Positions 16,932 to 25,113 of a stretch of 64,000 bases of DNA are shown here, piece by piece. The notes below the pieces were generated by a model. It did no database searches and was not told the DNA's origin. It saw only the letters and a list, made by a program, of their open reading frames with translations. Position 1 is the first letter of the stretch. The number at the start of each line of letters is the position of its first letter. This stretch comes from Planctomycetota bacterium (lineage in GTDB: Bacteria; Planctomycetota; PLA2), in assembly GCA_021776735.1 (NCBI GenBank), contig JAJFFH010000062.1, positions 110,400 to 174,399 on the forward strand, given 5' to 3'. The translations under genes were made by a program, and so were the position numbers.

Positions 16932-17729
16932 CTACGGAGTGGTTGGTAACGGACGGCGATACAGGCTGCCGAAGCGCAGCTCGATTTCGTGGCCTCGGGC
17001 CCAGGCGAGGTTGCGGGAGACCAGCCTCAGGTACTCGAGTTTTTTGGGGACCATGTTCTCGCCCAGATGTTCCCGGGGGGCGCCCCAGCGCGCGGTCAGA
17101 TTCTCGTCACCGCCGAGCAGCACGCCCTGGCGACGGTCGTGCGCCTCGCTCACGTCGATCCAGCGCAGTCGCAACGCCTCGAATTCTGTGCGGTGCCTGG
17201 CGAGCTGGCGAACCGTCGCGAGCGCGTCGAACAGCGCCTCACTCTCCCAGCGTTCTCCGAGGGCGGGCGGCGGCGTGCGCACGCCGTGGATTCGGAACAG
17301 GCCACGCGTCGCCCGGTCGTACGGCGCCGCCGGCAACACGACGCCCTTGCGCGTCACGGGGATGTGGTGCCCTTCGATTTCCACCACGGCGACCGGGCGG
17401 TGCACGCGAAACGCAACCGAGTACCGGTTCGGCCAGTGGCGGCGCACGTCGTCCACGCCGGCAACGCCCGGAACTTCGCGCAGCGCAGCGCGGATCTTTC
17501 GGACCAACTGCGGGTCGAAGAGGTTGATCGGGCCGAGCGCCTCCAATCGCTCCAGTGCGGGCACGACAACCTGAACGCCGCCCCACGCGGGACCGCGCGC
17601 GTTCGAGAACGACGGCGTCGCCAAAAAACGCGGATCCTGCTTCAGGCCTCGCACGGCGACGGTGACGATGAGCCAAAGCGCGGCCACAGTGACCAGGGCC
17701 CAAAACGCGCGAGCCCGGATCACCGCCAT
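16932..17729 (-). CDS. ftsQ: FtsQ/DivIB-like cell division protein
   Basis: 265 residues: a short cytoplasmic N-terminus, one membrane helix (FWALVTVAALWLIVTVAV), then a POTRA-like domain with INLFDPQLVRKIRAALREVPGVAGVDDVRRHWPNR split over residues about 68-103 and the following FRVHRPVAVVE strand. The C-terminal part contains the FtsQ-type KKLEYLRLVSRNLA helix and a final strand (EIELRFGSLYRR). FtsQ bridges early and late division proteins in the periplasm. Last gene of the dcw cluster here and 10 bp overlapping murB. Similarity is by layout and position; sequence conservation in this family is low. Confidence 0.75.
   Translation of the reverse strand: MAVIRARAFWALVTVAALWLIVTVAVRGLKQDPRFLATPSFSNARGPAWGGVQVVVPALERLEALGPINLFDPQLVRKIRAALREVPGVAGVDDVRRHWPNRYSVAFRVHRPVAVVEIEGHHIPVTRKGVVLPAAPYDRATRGLFRIHGVRTPPPALGERWESEALFDALATVRQLARHRTEFEALRLRWIDVSEAHDRRQGVLLGGDENLTARWGAPREHLGENMVPKKLEYLRLVSRNLAWARGHEIELRFGSLYRRPLPTTP
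16949..16961 (+). repeat. 13-mer repeat, one mismatch (last base A)
   Basis: ACGGACGGCGATA, antisense, read R-R-P region of the last codons of ftsQ. Confidence 0.65.
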
Positions 17730-18610
17730 CGCTTGACCTCCATCTCCAACTCGACTCCGTGGGCCCGATGCACGGCGTCACGAACCCGGTTCACGAGCCG
17801 ATCCACGTCGTCGGCGGTGCCGCCGCCCGCATTCTCGAAGAAATTCGCGTGCCGGGGCGACACGACAATGCCGCCCTCGCGCTCGCTCTTGAAACCGGCG
17901 TCGTCGATCATCTGTCCCGCCGATCGACCCGCCGGATTCTTGAACACGCAGCCGGCGTTGCCGACCCAACCGGGCTGACTGCCGAGTCGCTCGCGCAGCA
18001 GCACCTGCTGGCGTGCACGGAGCGTGATCGGGTCGCCCGCGTCCGTCGCCAGGTGCGCGGCCAAAACGATGCGGTCGCCGATCCGGGAGCGCCGGTATTC
18101 GAAAAACCCGGCGGGCGGGACAAGGCACTCGCACTCGCCGTCCGGGGTCAGCACATCGACAGCGAGGGTCACGTCGCCGATCGCTCCGTAGCGACTGCCG
18201 GCGTTGCCGAAGATCGCGCCGCCGATACGGCCGGGAATTCCCGCCAGGGCCTCGAGCCCGGCCGCGCCGGCGTCCGCCGCTCGCGAGACGACCTGGTGCA
18301 ACAACGCCCCGGCACCGGTAACAACGACCCCTTCCAGCACGTCGATCCGGTTCAGACGCGCCAACGAAATCACCGCACCGCGGACGCCCCGGTCCGAAAT
18401 GAGCAGGTTGGAGCCGCCGCCGAGCACGCGGTAGGGTACGCCGGACGCGCGCAGCGCTTCCACGGCCACGACCACGTCGTCAACATCCGCGGGCTCTACG
18501 TACAGCTCCGCCGGGCCGCCGATGCGCCACGTCGTCAGCGGCGCAAGCGGATGCTCGCGGGCGAAGCCGCCCCGAAAGCTAGAGAACCCTGACAAGTCGA
18601 CCGGCAACAT
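17720..18610 (-). CDS. murB: UDP-N-acetylenolpyruvoylglucosamine reductase (type II MurB)
   Basis: 296 residues. Reduces the enolpyruvyl group to form UDP-MurNAc. FAD-binding motifs TTWRIGGPAELYVEP, VLGGGSNLL and ALAGIPGRIGGAIFGNAG; the catalytic region is GNAGCVFKNPAGRSAGQMIDDAGFK with Cys221 where most type II enzymes have Ser (Ser or Cys can be the proton donor), and VSPRHANFFEN near the C-terminus. Lacks the type I insertion. Overlaps murC by 32 bp and ftsQ by 10 bp in the dcw cluster. Confidence 0.96.
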   Translation of the reverse strand: MLPVDLSGFSSFRGGFAREHPLAPLTTWRIGGPAELYVEPADVDDVVVAVEALRASGVPYRVLGGGSNLLISDRGVRGAVISLARLNRIDVLEGVVVTGAGALLHQVVSRAADAGAAGLEALAGIPGRIGGAIFGNAGSRYGAIGDVTLAVDVLTPDGECECLVPPAGFFEYRRSRIGDRIVLAAHLATDAGDPITLRARQQVLLRERLGSQPGWVGNAGCVFKNPAGRSAGQMIDDAGFKSEREGGIVVSPRHANFFENAGGGTADDVDRLVNRVRDAVHRAHGVELEMEVKRWR

Positions 18611-19934
18611 CGCCGACGTCCCCCGCTCCCATCGTCACGACGACATCGCCCGCGCGCGCCTGCGTGCGCACGAAGTCGACGACGGCGTCGAAGTCCTGAA
18701 GATGCACCGCGTCGCCGCCCCGATGGCGGACGGCCGTCACCAGATCGCCCGACGACACGGCACTGCGGTCCTCGTCCGCGTCGCGCGCCGTGAACACGGG
18801 CGGCACAACGATGCGGTCGGCGGACGCGAGCGCATCGGCGAACTCGGGCAGGAACCGGCGCAGCCGCGAATACTGGTGCGGCTGAAACACGACCCAGAGG
18901 CGGCCGGGCGCGAACGTAACGCGAAGCGCCTCGAGACCGGCGCGCACCTCGGTCGGATGGTGCGCGTAGTCGTCGATGACGCACACCCCGCGCGGCCGCC
19001 CCTTCACTTCCAGCCGCCGACCGACGCCCTGGAACTCCGCCAATGCGGCCGCGACGGTCTCGTCGGCCACGCCTTCGGTGCGCGCGACTGCCAGCACCGC
19101 CGCGGCGTTGAGCGCGTTGTGGAACCCGGGAAGAGCCAGCCGAAACTCGTGTCGCCCCACCGCGAATCCACGATCCGCGGGCAGCACGCGAAGGTCGGCA
19201 TCGGGCGACGGTCCGAACGTGACGACCCGCGCGCGCACGCCCCCGGCCCGCCCAAGCGTCTCGCGCAGGCCTTCGTGAATCACGAGCACCTCGGCCACCT
19301 GCGTCGCAAACGCCCGAAAGGCCGCTGTGATCTCGACGATGTCCTTGTAGTAGTCGAGGTGGTCGGCCTCGATGTTGGTCACGATCGCGACATCGGGCCG
19401 CAAGTGCAAAAAGCTGCGATCGAACTCGCACGCCTCGACGACAAGCCGGTCCGAGCGCCCGCAACCGGTCTCGCAAAGCTGCGGCACGTTTCCGCCCACG
19501 AGAAACGACGGCGAAAGCCCTGCGCGATGCAGCACCCACGAGAGCATGGCCGTCGTCGTCGTCTTGCCATGCGTACCCGCGATCGCAAACGTCCGCTTGC
19601 TCCGCGCAAGCTGCCCGACCGCGCGCGCATACTTGAGCACCGGCAGCCCCGCCTCGCGCGCCTCGCGCAACGGGCGCGCTGTCGGAGGCAGCGCCGCCGA
19701 GTGAATCACCGCCTCGACGCGGGCCGGAAGCACGTCCGCCTCCGTGCCGGTTACGACGGGAATACCCATCTGACGCAGCTCACGGACGGCGATGTTTTCG
19801 GTTGCGTCGGCGCCCGTGAGCGTGTGACCTGCGGCGTGAAGCATGCGCGCGAACGGCGCCATGCCGCTGCCGCCGATGCCGGCCAGGTGCAGTCGGCGCG
19901 GACGCGAGAAGTCCAAGAGGTCGTGCGCGATCAT
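18579..19934 (-). CDS. murC: UDP-N-acetylmuramate--L-alanine ligase
   Basis: 451 residues from ATG 19934 (ATGA overlap with murG). Adds L-Ala to UDP-MurNAc. HLAGIGGSGMAPFARML, the ATP loop AGTHGKTTTT (119-128), EACEFDRSFL, the TNIEADHLDYY motif, FHNALNAAAVLAVA and IDDYAHHPTEV are all in place. The antisense repeat at 19782 falls at codons 47-51 (NIAVR). Confidence 0.98.
   Translation of the reverse strand: MIAHDLLDFSRPRRLHLAGIGGSGMAPFARMLHAAGHTLTGADATENIAVRELRQMGIPVVTGTEADVLPARVEAVIHSAALPPTARPLREAREAGLPVLKYARAVGQLARSKRTFAIAGTHGKTTTTAMLSWVLHRAGLSPSFLVGGNVPQLCETGCGRSDRLVVEACEFDRSFLHLRPDVAIVTNIEADHLDYYKDIVEITAAFRAFATQVAEVLVIHEGLRETLGRAGGVRARVVTFGPSPDADLRVLPADRGFAVGRHEFRLALPGFHNALNAAAVLAVARTEGVADETVAAALAEFQGVGRRLEVKGRPRGVCVIDDYAHHPTEVRAGLEALRVTFAPGRLWVVFQPHQYSRLRRFLPEFADALASADRIVVPPVFTARDADEDRSAVSSGDLVTAVRHRGGDAVHLQDFDAVVDFVRTQARAGDVVVTMGAGDVGDVAGRLVRVL
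19782..19794 (+). repeat. 13-mer repeat, exact copy
   Basis: Antisense copy in murC, read N-I-A-V-R in a variable turn of the N-terminal domain; followed by TTTTC. Confidence 0.9.
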
Positions 19935-21049
19935 CCCGCGAGCTCCCTGATCTGTGCCGCCTCGGCCACCGCGTCGCCGAGACATTCGAGGACGTGCGCG
20001 GCCATCGCCGCCGCGGCGTCGGGACGCGCGAGCGACTGCGCCGCCGCGCCCATCCGTGCGCGACGGTCGGTGTCGAGCAGGATCGAGTCGACGATGCCGC
20101 ACAACGCGTCGGGTGACAGATCCGCCTCTTCGATCAGCTCCGCGGCGCCGCCCCGCACGGCTTCCCAGGCGTTGTGCGCCTGCTGCCGGTCCTTGTGCCA
20201 CGGGTACGGCACAAACACCGCCGCGCGACCGCGCGCCGCGCACTCGGCCACGGTGGAAGCGCCGGCACGCGACAAGACGAGGTCGGCGGCGGAGTACGCG
20301 CGGCCGATCTCGGGCAAATAGTCCAGGACTCGCGCGCGCACGCCGGCGCGGTCATAGCCGGCGCGCACGCGATCCACGTCCTGCTCGCCCGCACAGTGCA
20401 GCACTTGAAAGCCGCGGTCGCGACACGCAGGCATGCCCTCGAGCACACGGGTGTTCAGTCCGGTCGCGCCCTGGCTGCCGCCGAGCACGAGCAGCGTCGG
20501 ACAGCCATCGTCCAGACCGAAGTCACACGGTTGCGCGGGCCCGCCTGTCTCGCCTCGAAGCGGCGTACCGGTCACGCGTGCAGCAACGCGCGCGGGCAAG
20601 CGGGGGCGCGCGGCGGCGGCACCCAGCCCCACGCCCGCAGCGAAACGCGCGAGCATTCTCGTCGCACGGCCGGGCACGGCGTTGCACTCCATGAGATAGA
20701 GCGGCAGGCGAGCAAGCCGCGCGGCGACGGCAGCAGGCACGCATGTGTAGCCACCCAGAGCCACCACGCCGACAGCCTTCGTCTCGCGCAGGATGCGACG
20801 CGCGCGGGCAACGGCACGCGTCAGGCGTGCCGGGTACAGAAGCCGCTGACGGTCGGTACGTGGGGTGGCCAGCGTGAGGACGCGGAACTCCCCCGCCACT
20901 CGGACCTCGTCGCCGCGGTCTTGCGGCACGAGGAACACGGGCTCGATGCCGGGCGGCAAGGCGCGCGCAACGGCCAGTGCGGGGAACGTGTGGCCTCCGG
21001 TGCCGCCGCCGGCGAACAGGACGACGCGTCGTCGGATCGGCCCAATCAC
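19931..21049 (-). CDS. murG: UDP-GlcNAc:undecaprenyl-PP-MurNAc-pentapeptide transferase
   Basis: 372 residues from GTG 21049, which forms a GTGA overlap with ftsW. Makes lipid II at the inner face of the membrane. Motifs: LFAGGGTGGHTFPALAVA, GVVALGGYTCVPAAVAA, LYLMECNAVPGRATR, VLGGSQGATGLNTRV and the UDP-GlcNAc-binding DLVLSRAGASTVAECAARGRAA with PYPWHKDRQQAHNA. Family-typical length. Confidence 0.97.
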   Translation of the reverse strand: MIGPIRRRVVLFAGGGTGGHTFPALAVARALPPGIEPVFLVPQDRGDEVRVAGEFRVLTLATPRTDRQRLLYPARLTRAVARARRILRETKAVGVVALGGYTCVPAAVAARLARLPLYLMECNAVPGRATRMLARFAAGVGLGAAAARPRLPARVAARVTGTPLRGETGGPAQPCDFGLDDGCPTLLVLGGSQGATGLNTRVLEGMPACRDRGFQVLHCAGEQDVDRVRAGYDRAGVRARVLDYLPEIGRAYSAADLVLSRAGASTVAECAARGRAAVFVPYPWHKDRQQAHNAWEAVRGGAAELIEEADLSPDALCGIVDSILLDTDRRARMGAAAQSLARPDAAAAMAAHVLECLGDAVAEAAQIRELAG

Positions 21050-22170
21050 TTCGCGGTCTCCAGCGAGCGACTGACCCCGACCACAAGCCCCACGGCAACC
21101 ATGGCCATGAGCAGGTTGGAACCGCCCTGCGACAGGAACGGCAGGGAGATGCCCTTGGTCGGAGCCGCGGCGGTTGCCACGGCGATGTTGACGACGGCCT
21201 GGAACACGACGAGGAACGTGGCACCCGCCGCGATATAAAAGCCGAAGTACTCTTTTTGCTTGGCGGCGAGCAGAGCCACGCGCAGGCCGTGAATCAGGAT
21301 CAGCGCGAACAGGACGCACACCAGCGCAACGCCCAGAAAACCCATCTCCTCACCGAGATTGGGCAAGACGAAATCGGTATGGCCCGCGGGCAGGTAGTGG
21401 TGCTTTTGGTGGCCCGCGCCGAGCCCCTGGCCCCACATTCCGCCGTTGCCGAGCGCGATCAGCGCCTGGTGTTGCTGGTAGTTCAGGCTGCCCCTGAAGA
21501 ACTCGAGGCGGCGCTGCATGTACGGGTATCGCGCCGCGATGAGCACGATGATCGGCGCCGCCACGAACAGGGCGGTCATCAACCGGCCGAGCCGCGCACC
21601 GGCGAGGAGCAGCAAGAACAACGCGACCGCGCCCAGGAACACGGCGGTGCCGAGATCCGGTGCGAGAACGACCAGTCCGCAAATCACGATGACGGGCCAC
21701 GCGATCTTCAAGACCTCGCCGTCCGTCTGCTTTTTTCCGGCGAGTCGCGCCGCCAGGAAAAGGACAATCGCGATCTTGGCCATCTCGCTGGGCTGGAAAA
21801 AACCGATCGGGCCGATCACGAGCCAACGCCGCGTGCCCTCGACCAGGGGCGCGAACAGGAGTGCGACGAGCAGCAAGACGCCCGTGGCGATCAGGCCGGG
21901 CTCCGCGACCCTGCGGAGGCGCTCGAGGGGAACGCGCGAGACGAGGATGCTCGACGCGACGGCGATGGCTGCCCAGAGTGCCTGCCGAATGACCTGGGAG
22001 CCGCCGCCCGTCGTGCCGCTGAACGAGTACACGCAAACGATGCCGAGGCCGGTCAGCACGAACGCCGGGATGAGTACGCCGAGCGCGTCGGCGCGTGCGT
22101 CGCGGGGTTCGAACGGATCGCGCCAGGAGATCCGGAACGCACGGAGCATTCTCATAGCCGTCACCCTCAT
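21046..22170 (-). CDS. ftsW: FtsW peptidoglycan glycosyltransferase (SEDS family)
   Basis: 374 residues from ATG 22170 (ATGA overlap with mraY). About ten membrane helices; SEDS signatures RRWLVIGPIGFFQPSEMAKIAIVLFLA (split here for length: GTRRWL, then QPSEMAK), APDLGTAVFL, the catalytic Asp of LAPDLG, LGNGGMWGQGLGAG and GISLPFLSQGGSNLL. Polymerises lipid II during division together with the class B PBP encoded upstream (ftsI). A near-exact 13-mer is read KQTDGEV in a cytoplasmic loop after the QPSEMAK helix. Confidence 0.96.
   Translation of the reverse strand: MRVTAMRMLRAFRISWRDPFEPRDARADALGVLIPAFVLTGLGIVCVYSFSGTTGGGSQVIRQALWAAIAVASSILVSRVPLERLRRVAEPGLIATGVLLLVALLFAPLVEGTRRWLVIGPIGFFQPSEMAKIAIVLFLAARLAGKKQTDGEVLKIAWPVIVICGLVVLAPDLGTAVFLGAVALFLLLLAGARLGRLMTALFVAAPIIVLIAARYPYMQRRLEFFRGSLNYQQHQALIALGNGGMWGQGLGAGHQKHHYLPAGHTDFVLPNLGEEMGFLGVALVCVLFALILIHGLRVALLAAKQKEYFGFYIAAGATFLVVFQAVVNIAVATAAAPTKGISLPFLSQGGSNLLMAMVAVGLVVGVSRSLETAK
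21714..21726 (-). repeat. 13-mer repeat, one mismatch
   Basis: ACGGACGGCGAGG, sense in ftsW, read Q-T-D-G-E-V in a predicted cytoplasmic loop; preceded by AGCAG. Confidence 0.7.
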
Positions 22171-23414
22171 CGCATCTTGAGCAGCGCGAGCGCAAAGAGC
22201 GCGAGCAGGATCGACGCGATCCAGAAGCGCACGGTCACCTTGACCTCGTGCTGGCCCTTGAACTGGAAGTGGTGGTGAAGGGGCGCGCACAAGAACAGCC
22301 GCTTGCCCTTCGTCGCCCGGAAGTAGCGCCGCTGCAGGATGACGGACACCGCTTCCGCGACGAACACCCCGCCCGCGACGAGAAGCGTCAGCTCGTGACG
22401 CGTCGCGACCGCGACCAGGCCCAGCGCGCCGCCGAGGGCCAGCGAGCCGGTGTCGCCCATGAACACCGTGGCGGGAAACCCGTTGAACCACAAGAAGCCA
22501 AGCGACGCGCCGCCGAGGGCCGCGCAAAACACCGTTAGCTCGCCTGCGCCGGGAATGTGGAAGATGTAAAGGTACGATGCCGCGTCCGCACGCCCCACGA
22601 GGTACGCGACCACGCCGAGAGTCAACGCCCCGGCCACGACGCAGCCGGTGGCGAGACCGTCGAGACCGTCCGTCAGGTTCACGGCGTTGCTTGCGCCGAC
22701 GATGACCAGCGCGCCGAACACGAGGAACAGGAGCCCGAGGTCGATGCAGAAGTGCTTGAAGAGCGGCACCTGAAAATCGGTGCGGTGGTCGGCCGCCGGG
22801 TGCCCGATCTCGGTCGGTCCGATGGGCCCCTGGCTCGGCGGGGCGTCGTAGGCGGGAACCGAGGCTGCCGCGGCCACCTCGGCCTGCATCCGGTAGGGGG
22901 ACGGCTGAATCGACGGGCCGCGCACGATGTTATCGGCATCAGCGTGGGCGGCGTTCGTGTACCAGACAAACAGCGCCGCGACGGCGATCACGGTTTGGCC
23001 GACGAGTTTCGCGCGCGCCGACAGTCCGCGGCGGCCGCGCCCCGTGACCTTGGCCCAGTCGTCAAGCGCGCCGAGGGCGCCGAAGGCCAAGAACGCGAGA
23101 AGCGTCACAACGACGTAGACGTTGTCGAGCCGCCCCATGAGCAGCGTCGAGCCGGTCACCGCCATCAGAATCAGCAGCCCGCCCATCGTCGGCACGTGTT
23201 CCTTGCCCACCCGAAGCTGATCGAGGGTGATCGAGTCGTGGTTGGCGCAGCCACTCATCCGCCGCGCCTTGAGCCACCCGAGCACACCGGGTCCCGCGAC
23301 AACCACCACGAGGAACGACAGAATCGCCGCAAACGCCGCCCGAAACGAGATGTATCGGAAGAGGTTGAACCCCTGAAACCAGGAGACCAGCGGGATAAAC
23401 AGCGCGTAGAGCAA
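22167..23414 (-). CDS. mraY: Phospho-N-acetylmuramoyl-pentapeptide-transferase
   Basis: 415 residues from TTG 23414, longer than the usual 360 or so. Makes lipid I. Conserved KEHVPTMGGLLIL, GALDDWAK, ASNAVNLTDGLDGLATG (with the catalytic Asp pair), FMGDTGSLALGGALG, and the PLHHHFQ loop. The excess is a Pro/Ala-rich loop of about 60 residues around positions 153-213 (from ADADNIVRG to DHRTDFQV) between membrane helices; such a loop is known from planctomycete MraY proteins. Overlaps ftsW by four bases; 29 bp after murF. Confidence 0.96.
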   Translation of the reverse strand: MLYALFIPLVSWFQGFNLFRYISFRAAFAAILSFLVVVVAGPGVLGWLKARRMSGCANHDSITLDQLRVGKEHVPTMGGLLILMAVTGSTLLMGRLDNVYVVVTLLAFLAFGALGALDDWAKVTGRGRRGLSARAKLVGQTVIAVAALFVWYTNAAHADADNIVRGPSIQPSPYRMQAEVAAAASVPAYDAPPSQGPIGPTEIGHPAADHRTDFQVPLFKHFCIDLGLLFLVFGALVIVGASNAVNLTDGLDGLATGCVVAGALTLGVVAYLVGRADAASYLYIFHIPGAGELTVFCAALGGASLGFLWFNGFPATVFMGDTGSLALGGALGLVAVATRHELTLLVAGGVFVAEAVSVILQRRYFRATKGKRLFLCAPLHHHFQFKGQHEVKVTVRFWIASILLALFALALLKMR

Positions 23415-23443
23415 GGAGGATTACCGACGTTTGGAAGGGGCAG

Positions 23444-24970
23444 CTATCTCTTGGATCGGCGGGTCGGGCCACGGTCCTCGACCTGCGGGGACGGGAGTTC
23501 CGTTTTGCGGCGCGTCATGCTTTGGGGCAACGAGTCCCGGACGGCAGGAACGGACGGCGATGTCTTGGGCGGCAGGCGCCGATTCCGGTCCGGCCCGGAG
23601 GGAGCCCCGGCCTCGATGCGCGAACGAACGGCCGCCGCAACGCGCTCAAGACGCATCGAACGCGACGCCTTGAACAAGAAGACATCGCCGTCCGTCGGCT
23701 CTATCGGAGGGTTGGCCACGGCGTCATCGACGCTCGCCGTCCAGTGGACGTGCCGTACACCCGCGCGCCGCGCGGCCGCGGCGATATGTTTGCCGCTTTG
23801 TCCAATCGCCCAGACGACATCAATTCCGGCCCGGCCCGCCCGTCGCCCGACCGTTTCGTGCAGTTCCATGGAGCGGGGGCCGAGTTCGCGCATGTCGCCG
23901 AGGACGGCGATGCGGCGGCCGGCATCCCGGCAGCTCATTTCGGACAGGGCCGCTGCCACCGAGCGCGGATTGGCGTTGTAGGCGTCGTTGACCAGCCGGA
24001 CGGCCCCGACACGCTCGACGGACATGCGCATCGGCGCGGGCGAAAACGCCTCGATCCGGTCGGCGACCGCGCAGGCGTGTTCGCCGAGCCACAGCGCGGC
24101 CGCGATCGCCGCCAGCGCGTTGTGCACGTTGTGGACCCCGATCGCGTCCAGGGTCACGCGGCGCCGCCCGAACAGCTTGAAGCCGAGCGAGTAGCCGCTC
24201 GCGCGCACGTCGTTGGCCGACACGTCCGCGTCCGGCCATGTGCCAAACGACAGGGCAAGGCACGGCGCCCGCTCCATCATCTCGCGCGTGACCGGGTCGT
24301 CGAAGTTCAGGATCGCGCAGCCGTCGGCCGGGAGCGCCGCGATCAACGCCTCTTTTTCCCGGGCGACGCCGTCGAGATCGCCGAGCCCCTTCAGGTGCGA
24401 TTCGCCCACGTTCAAAACGATGCCGACATCGGGCCGCGCGATCGCTGCCAGCGCCGCGATCTCCCCGGGCGCACTGCTGCCGATCTCGCAGACCACGAAC
24501 TTGTGCGTGCGGTTGGCCCGCAACAGGGTCAGCGGCACGCCGAGGTCGTTGTTGAACGACGCCGGCGAGACGACCGCCCGCGCCCCGAGCAGGAGCCGCA
24601 GCATCTCTTTCGTCGTCGTCTTGCCGTTACTGCCCGTCACGCCGATGACCTTCAGGTCGAGCGAACGCCGGTAGCCGGCGGCGAGTAGGCCGAGCGCGCG
24701 ACGCGCGTCCTCGACGAGGATGACGGAACGTCCCATCGCACGATGCGCCGCCGCCACTTCCGGCGCATCGACCAGCGCCGCCGCCGCACCGGAAGCAAAC
24801 GCCTCACCCAAGAATCGATGGCCGTCGTCGCGGGCGCCCTTCAGAGCGACGAAGAGGTGCCCGGGCTGCACCGCCCGGGAGTCGATAACGACCCCGGTCA
24901 CGGGCAGGTCGGGCCCCTCGTAACGCCCCACTGTCCACGCCGCGACCCGGCGAATGGATACCTGTTCCAT
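23444..24970 (-). CDS. murF: UDP-MurNAc-tripeptide--D-Ala-D-Ala ligase with C-terminal extension
   Basis: 508 residues from ATG 24970, chosen for an AAGGAG site nine bases upstream; an in-frame start at 25039 would add 23 residues. Motifs: IDSRAVQPGHLFVALKG, ATP loop GVTGSGKTTT-type (TGSNGKTTTKEML, from 112), FNNDLGVPLTLL, NVGESHLKGLG, NDAYNANPRSV, IAVLGDMRELG. After the usual end (FLFKASRSMRLE) a basic, Pro-rich tail of about 60 residues follows. Two opposed 13-mer repeats mark this region: sense at 23683 (read TDGDVF) and antisense at 23550 inside the tail (read SPSVPAV). Confidence 0.95.
   Translation of the reverse strand: MEQVSIRRVAAWTVGRYEGPDLPVTGVVIDSRAVQPGHLFVALKGARDDGHRFLGEAFASGAAAALVDAPEVAAAHRAMGRSVILVEDARRALGLLAAGYRRSLDLKVIGVTGSNGKTTTKEMLRLLLGARAVVSPASFNNDLGVPLTLLRANRTHKFVVCEIGSSAPGEIAALAAIARPDVGIVLNVGESHLKGLGDLDGVAREKEALIAALPADGCAILNFDDPVTREMMERAPCLALSFGTWPDADVSANDVRASGYSLGFKLFGRRRVTLDAIGVHNVHNALAAIAAALWLGEHACAVADRIEAFSPAPMRMSVERVGAVRLVNDAYNANPRSVAAALSEMSCRDAGRRIAVLGDMRELGPRSMELHETVGRRAGRAGIDVVWAIGQSGKHIAAAARRAGVRHVHWTASVDDAVANPPIEPTDGDVFLFKASRSMRLERVAAAVRSRIEAGAPSGPDRNRRLPPKTSPSVPAVRDSLPQSMTRRKTELPSPQVEDRGPTRRSKR
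23550..23562 (+). repeat. 13-mer repeat, exact copy with long flank
   Basis: GGCAGGAACGGACGGCGATG antisense in the non-conserved C-terminal tail of murF (SPSVPAV). Faces the copy at 23683. Confidence 0.9.
23683..23695 (-). repeat. 13-mer repeat, exact copy
   Basis: Sense copy in murF, read P-T-D-G-D-V-F; preceded by AGCCG and followed by TCTTC. Confidence 0.9.
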
Positions 24971-25037
24971 CACCGCGTCTCCTTCGCCGGACAAAGGCCC
25001 CGGCAGATCCATGCCTGCCCGCTCCAAGATCCGGCTC

Positions 25038-25113
25038 AAACCGCACTAGATACACCATCTAGTGGCCTAATGACATTTTCGTACCAAAATACAGCACACC
25101 AAAATATGGTGTC
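25038..25113 (-). promoter_or_regulatory. AT-rich inter-murE/murF spacer with two hairpins
   Basis: The one low-G+C spacer of the dcw cluster. CACTAGAT/ATCTAGTG flank a five-base loop, and ACACCA/TGGTGT flank an AT loop just after the murE stop. TATTTT-like -10 candidates lie between them. It may hold a murF promoter or a processing site; no transcript evidence is available from sequence alone. Confidence 0.4.

Noticed and set aside
23902..23912. GGACGGCGATG in murF, resembling the 13-mer
   Set aside because: It encodes the family-conserved IAVLGDM motif and lacks the first two motif bases; protein constraint explains it.
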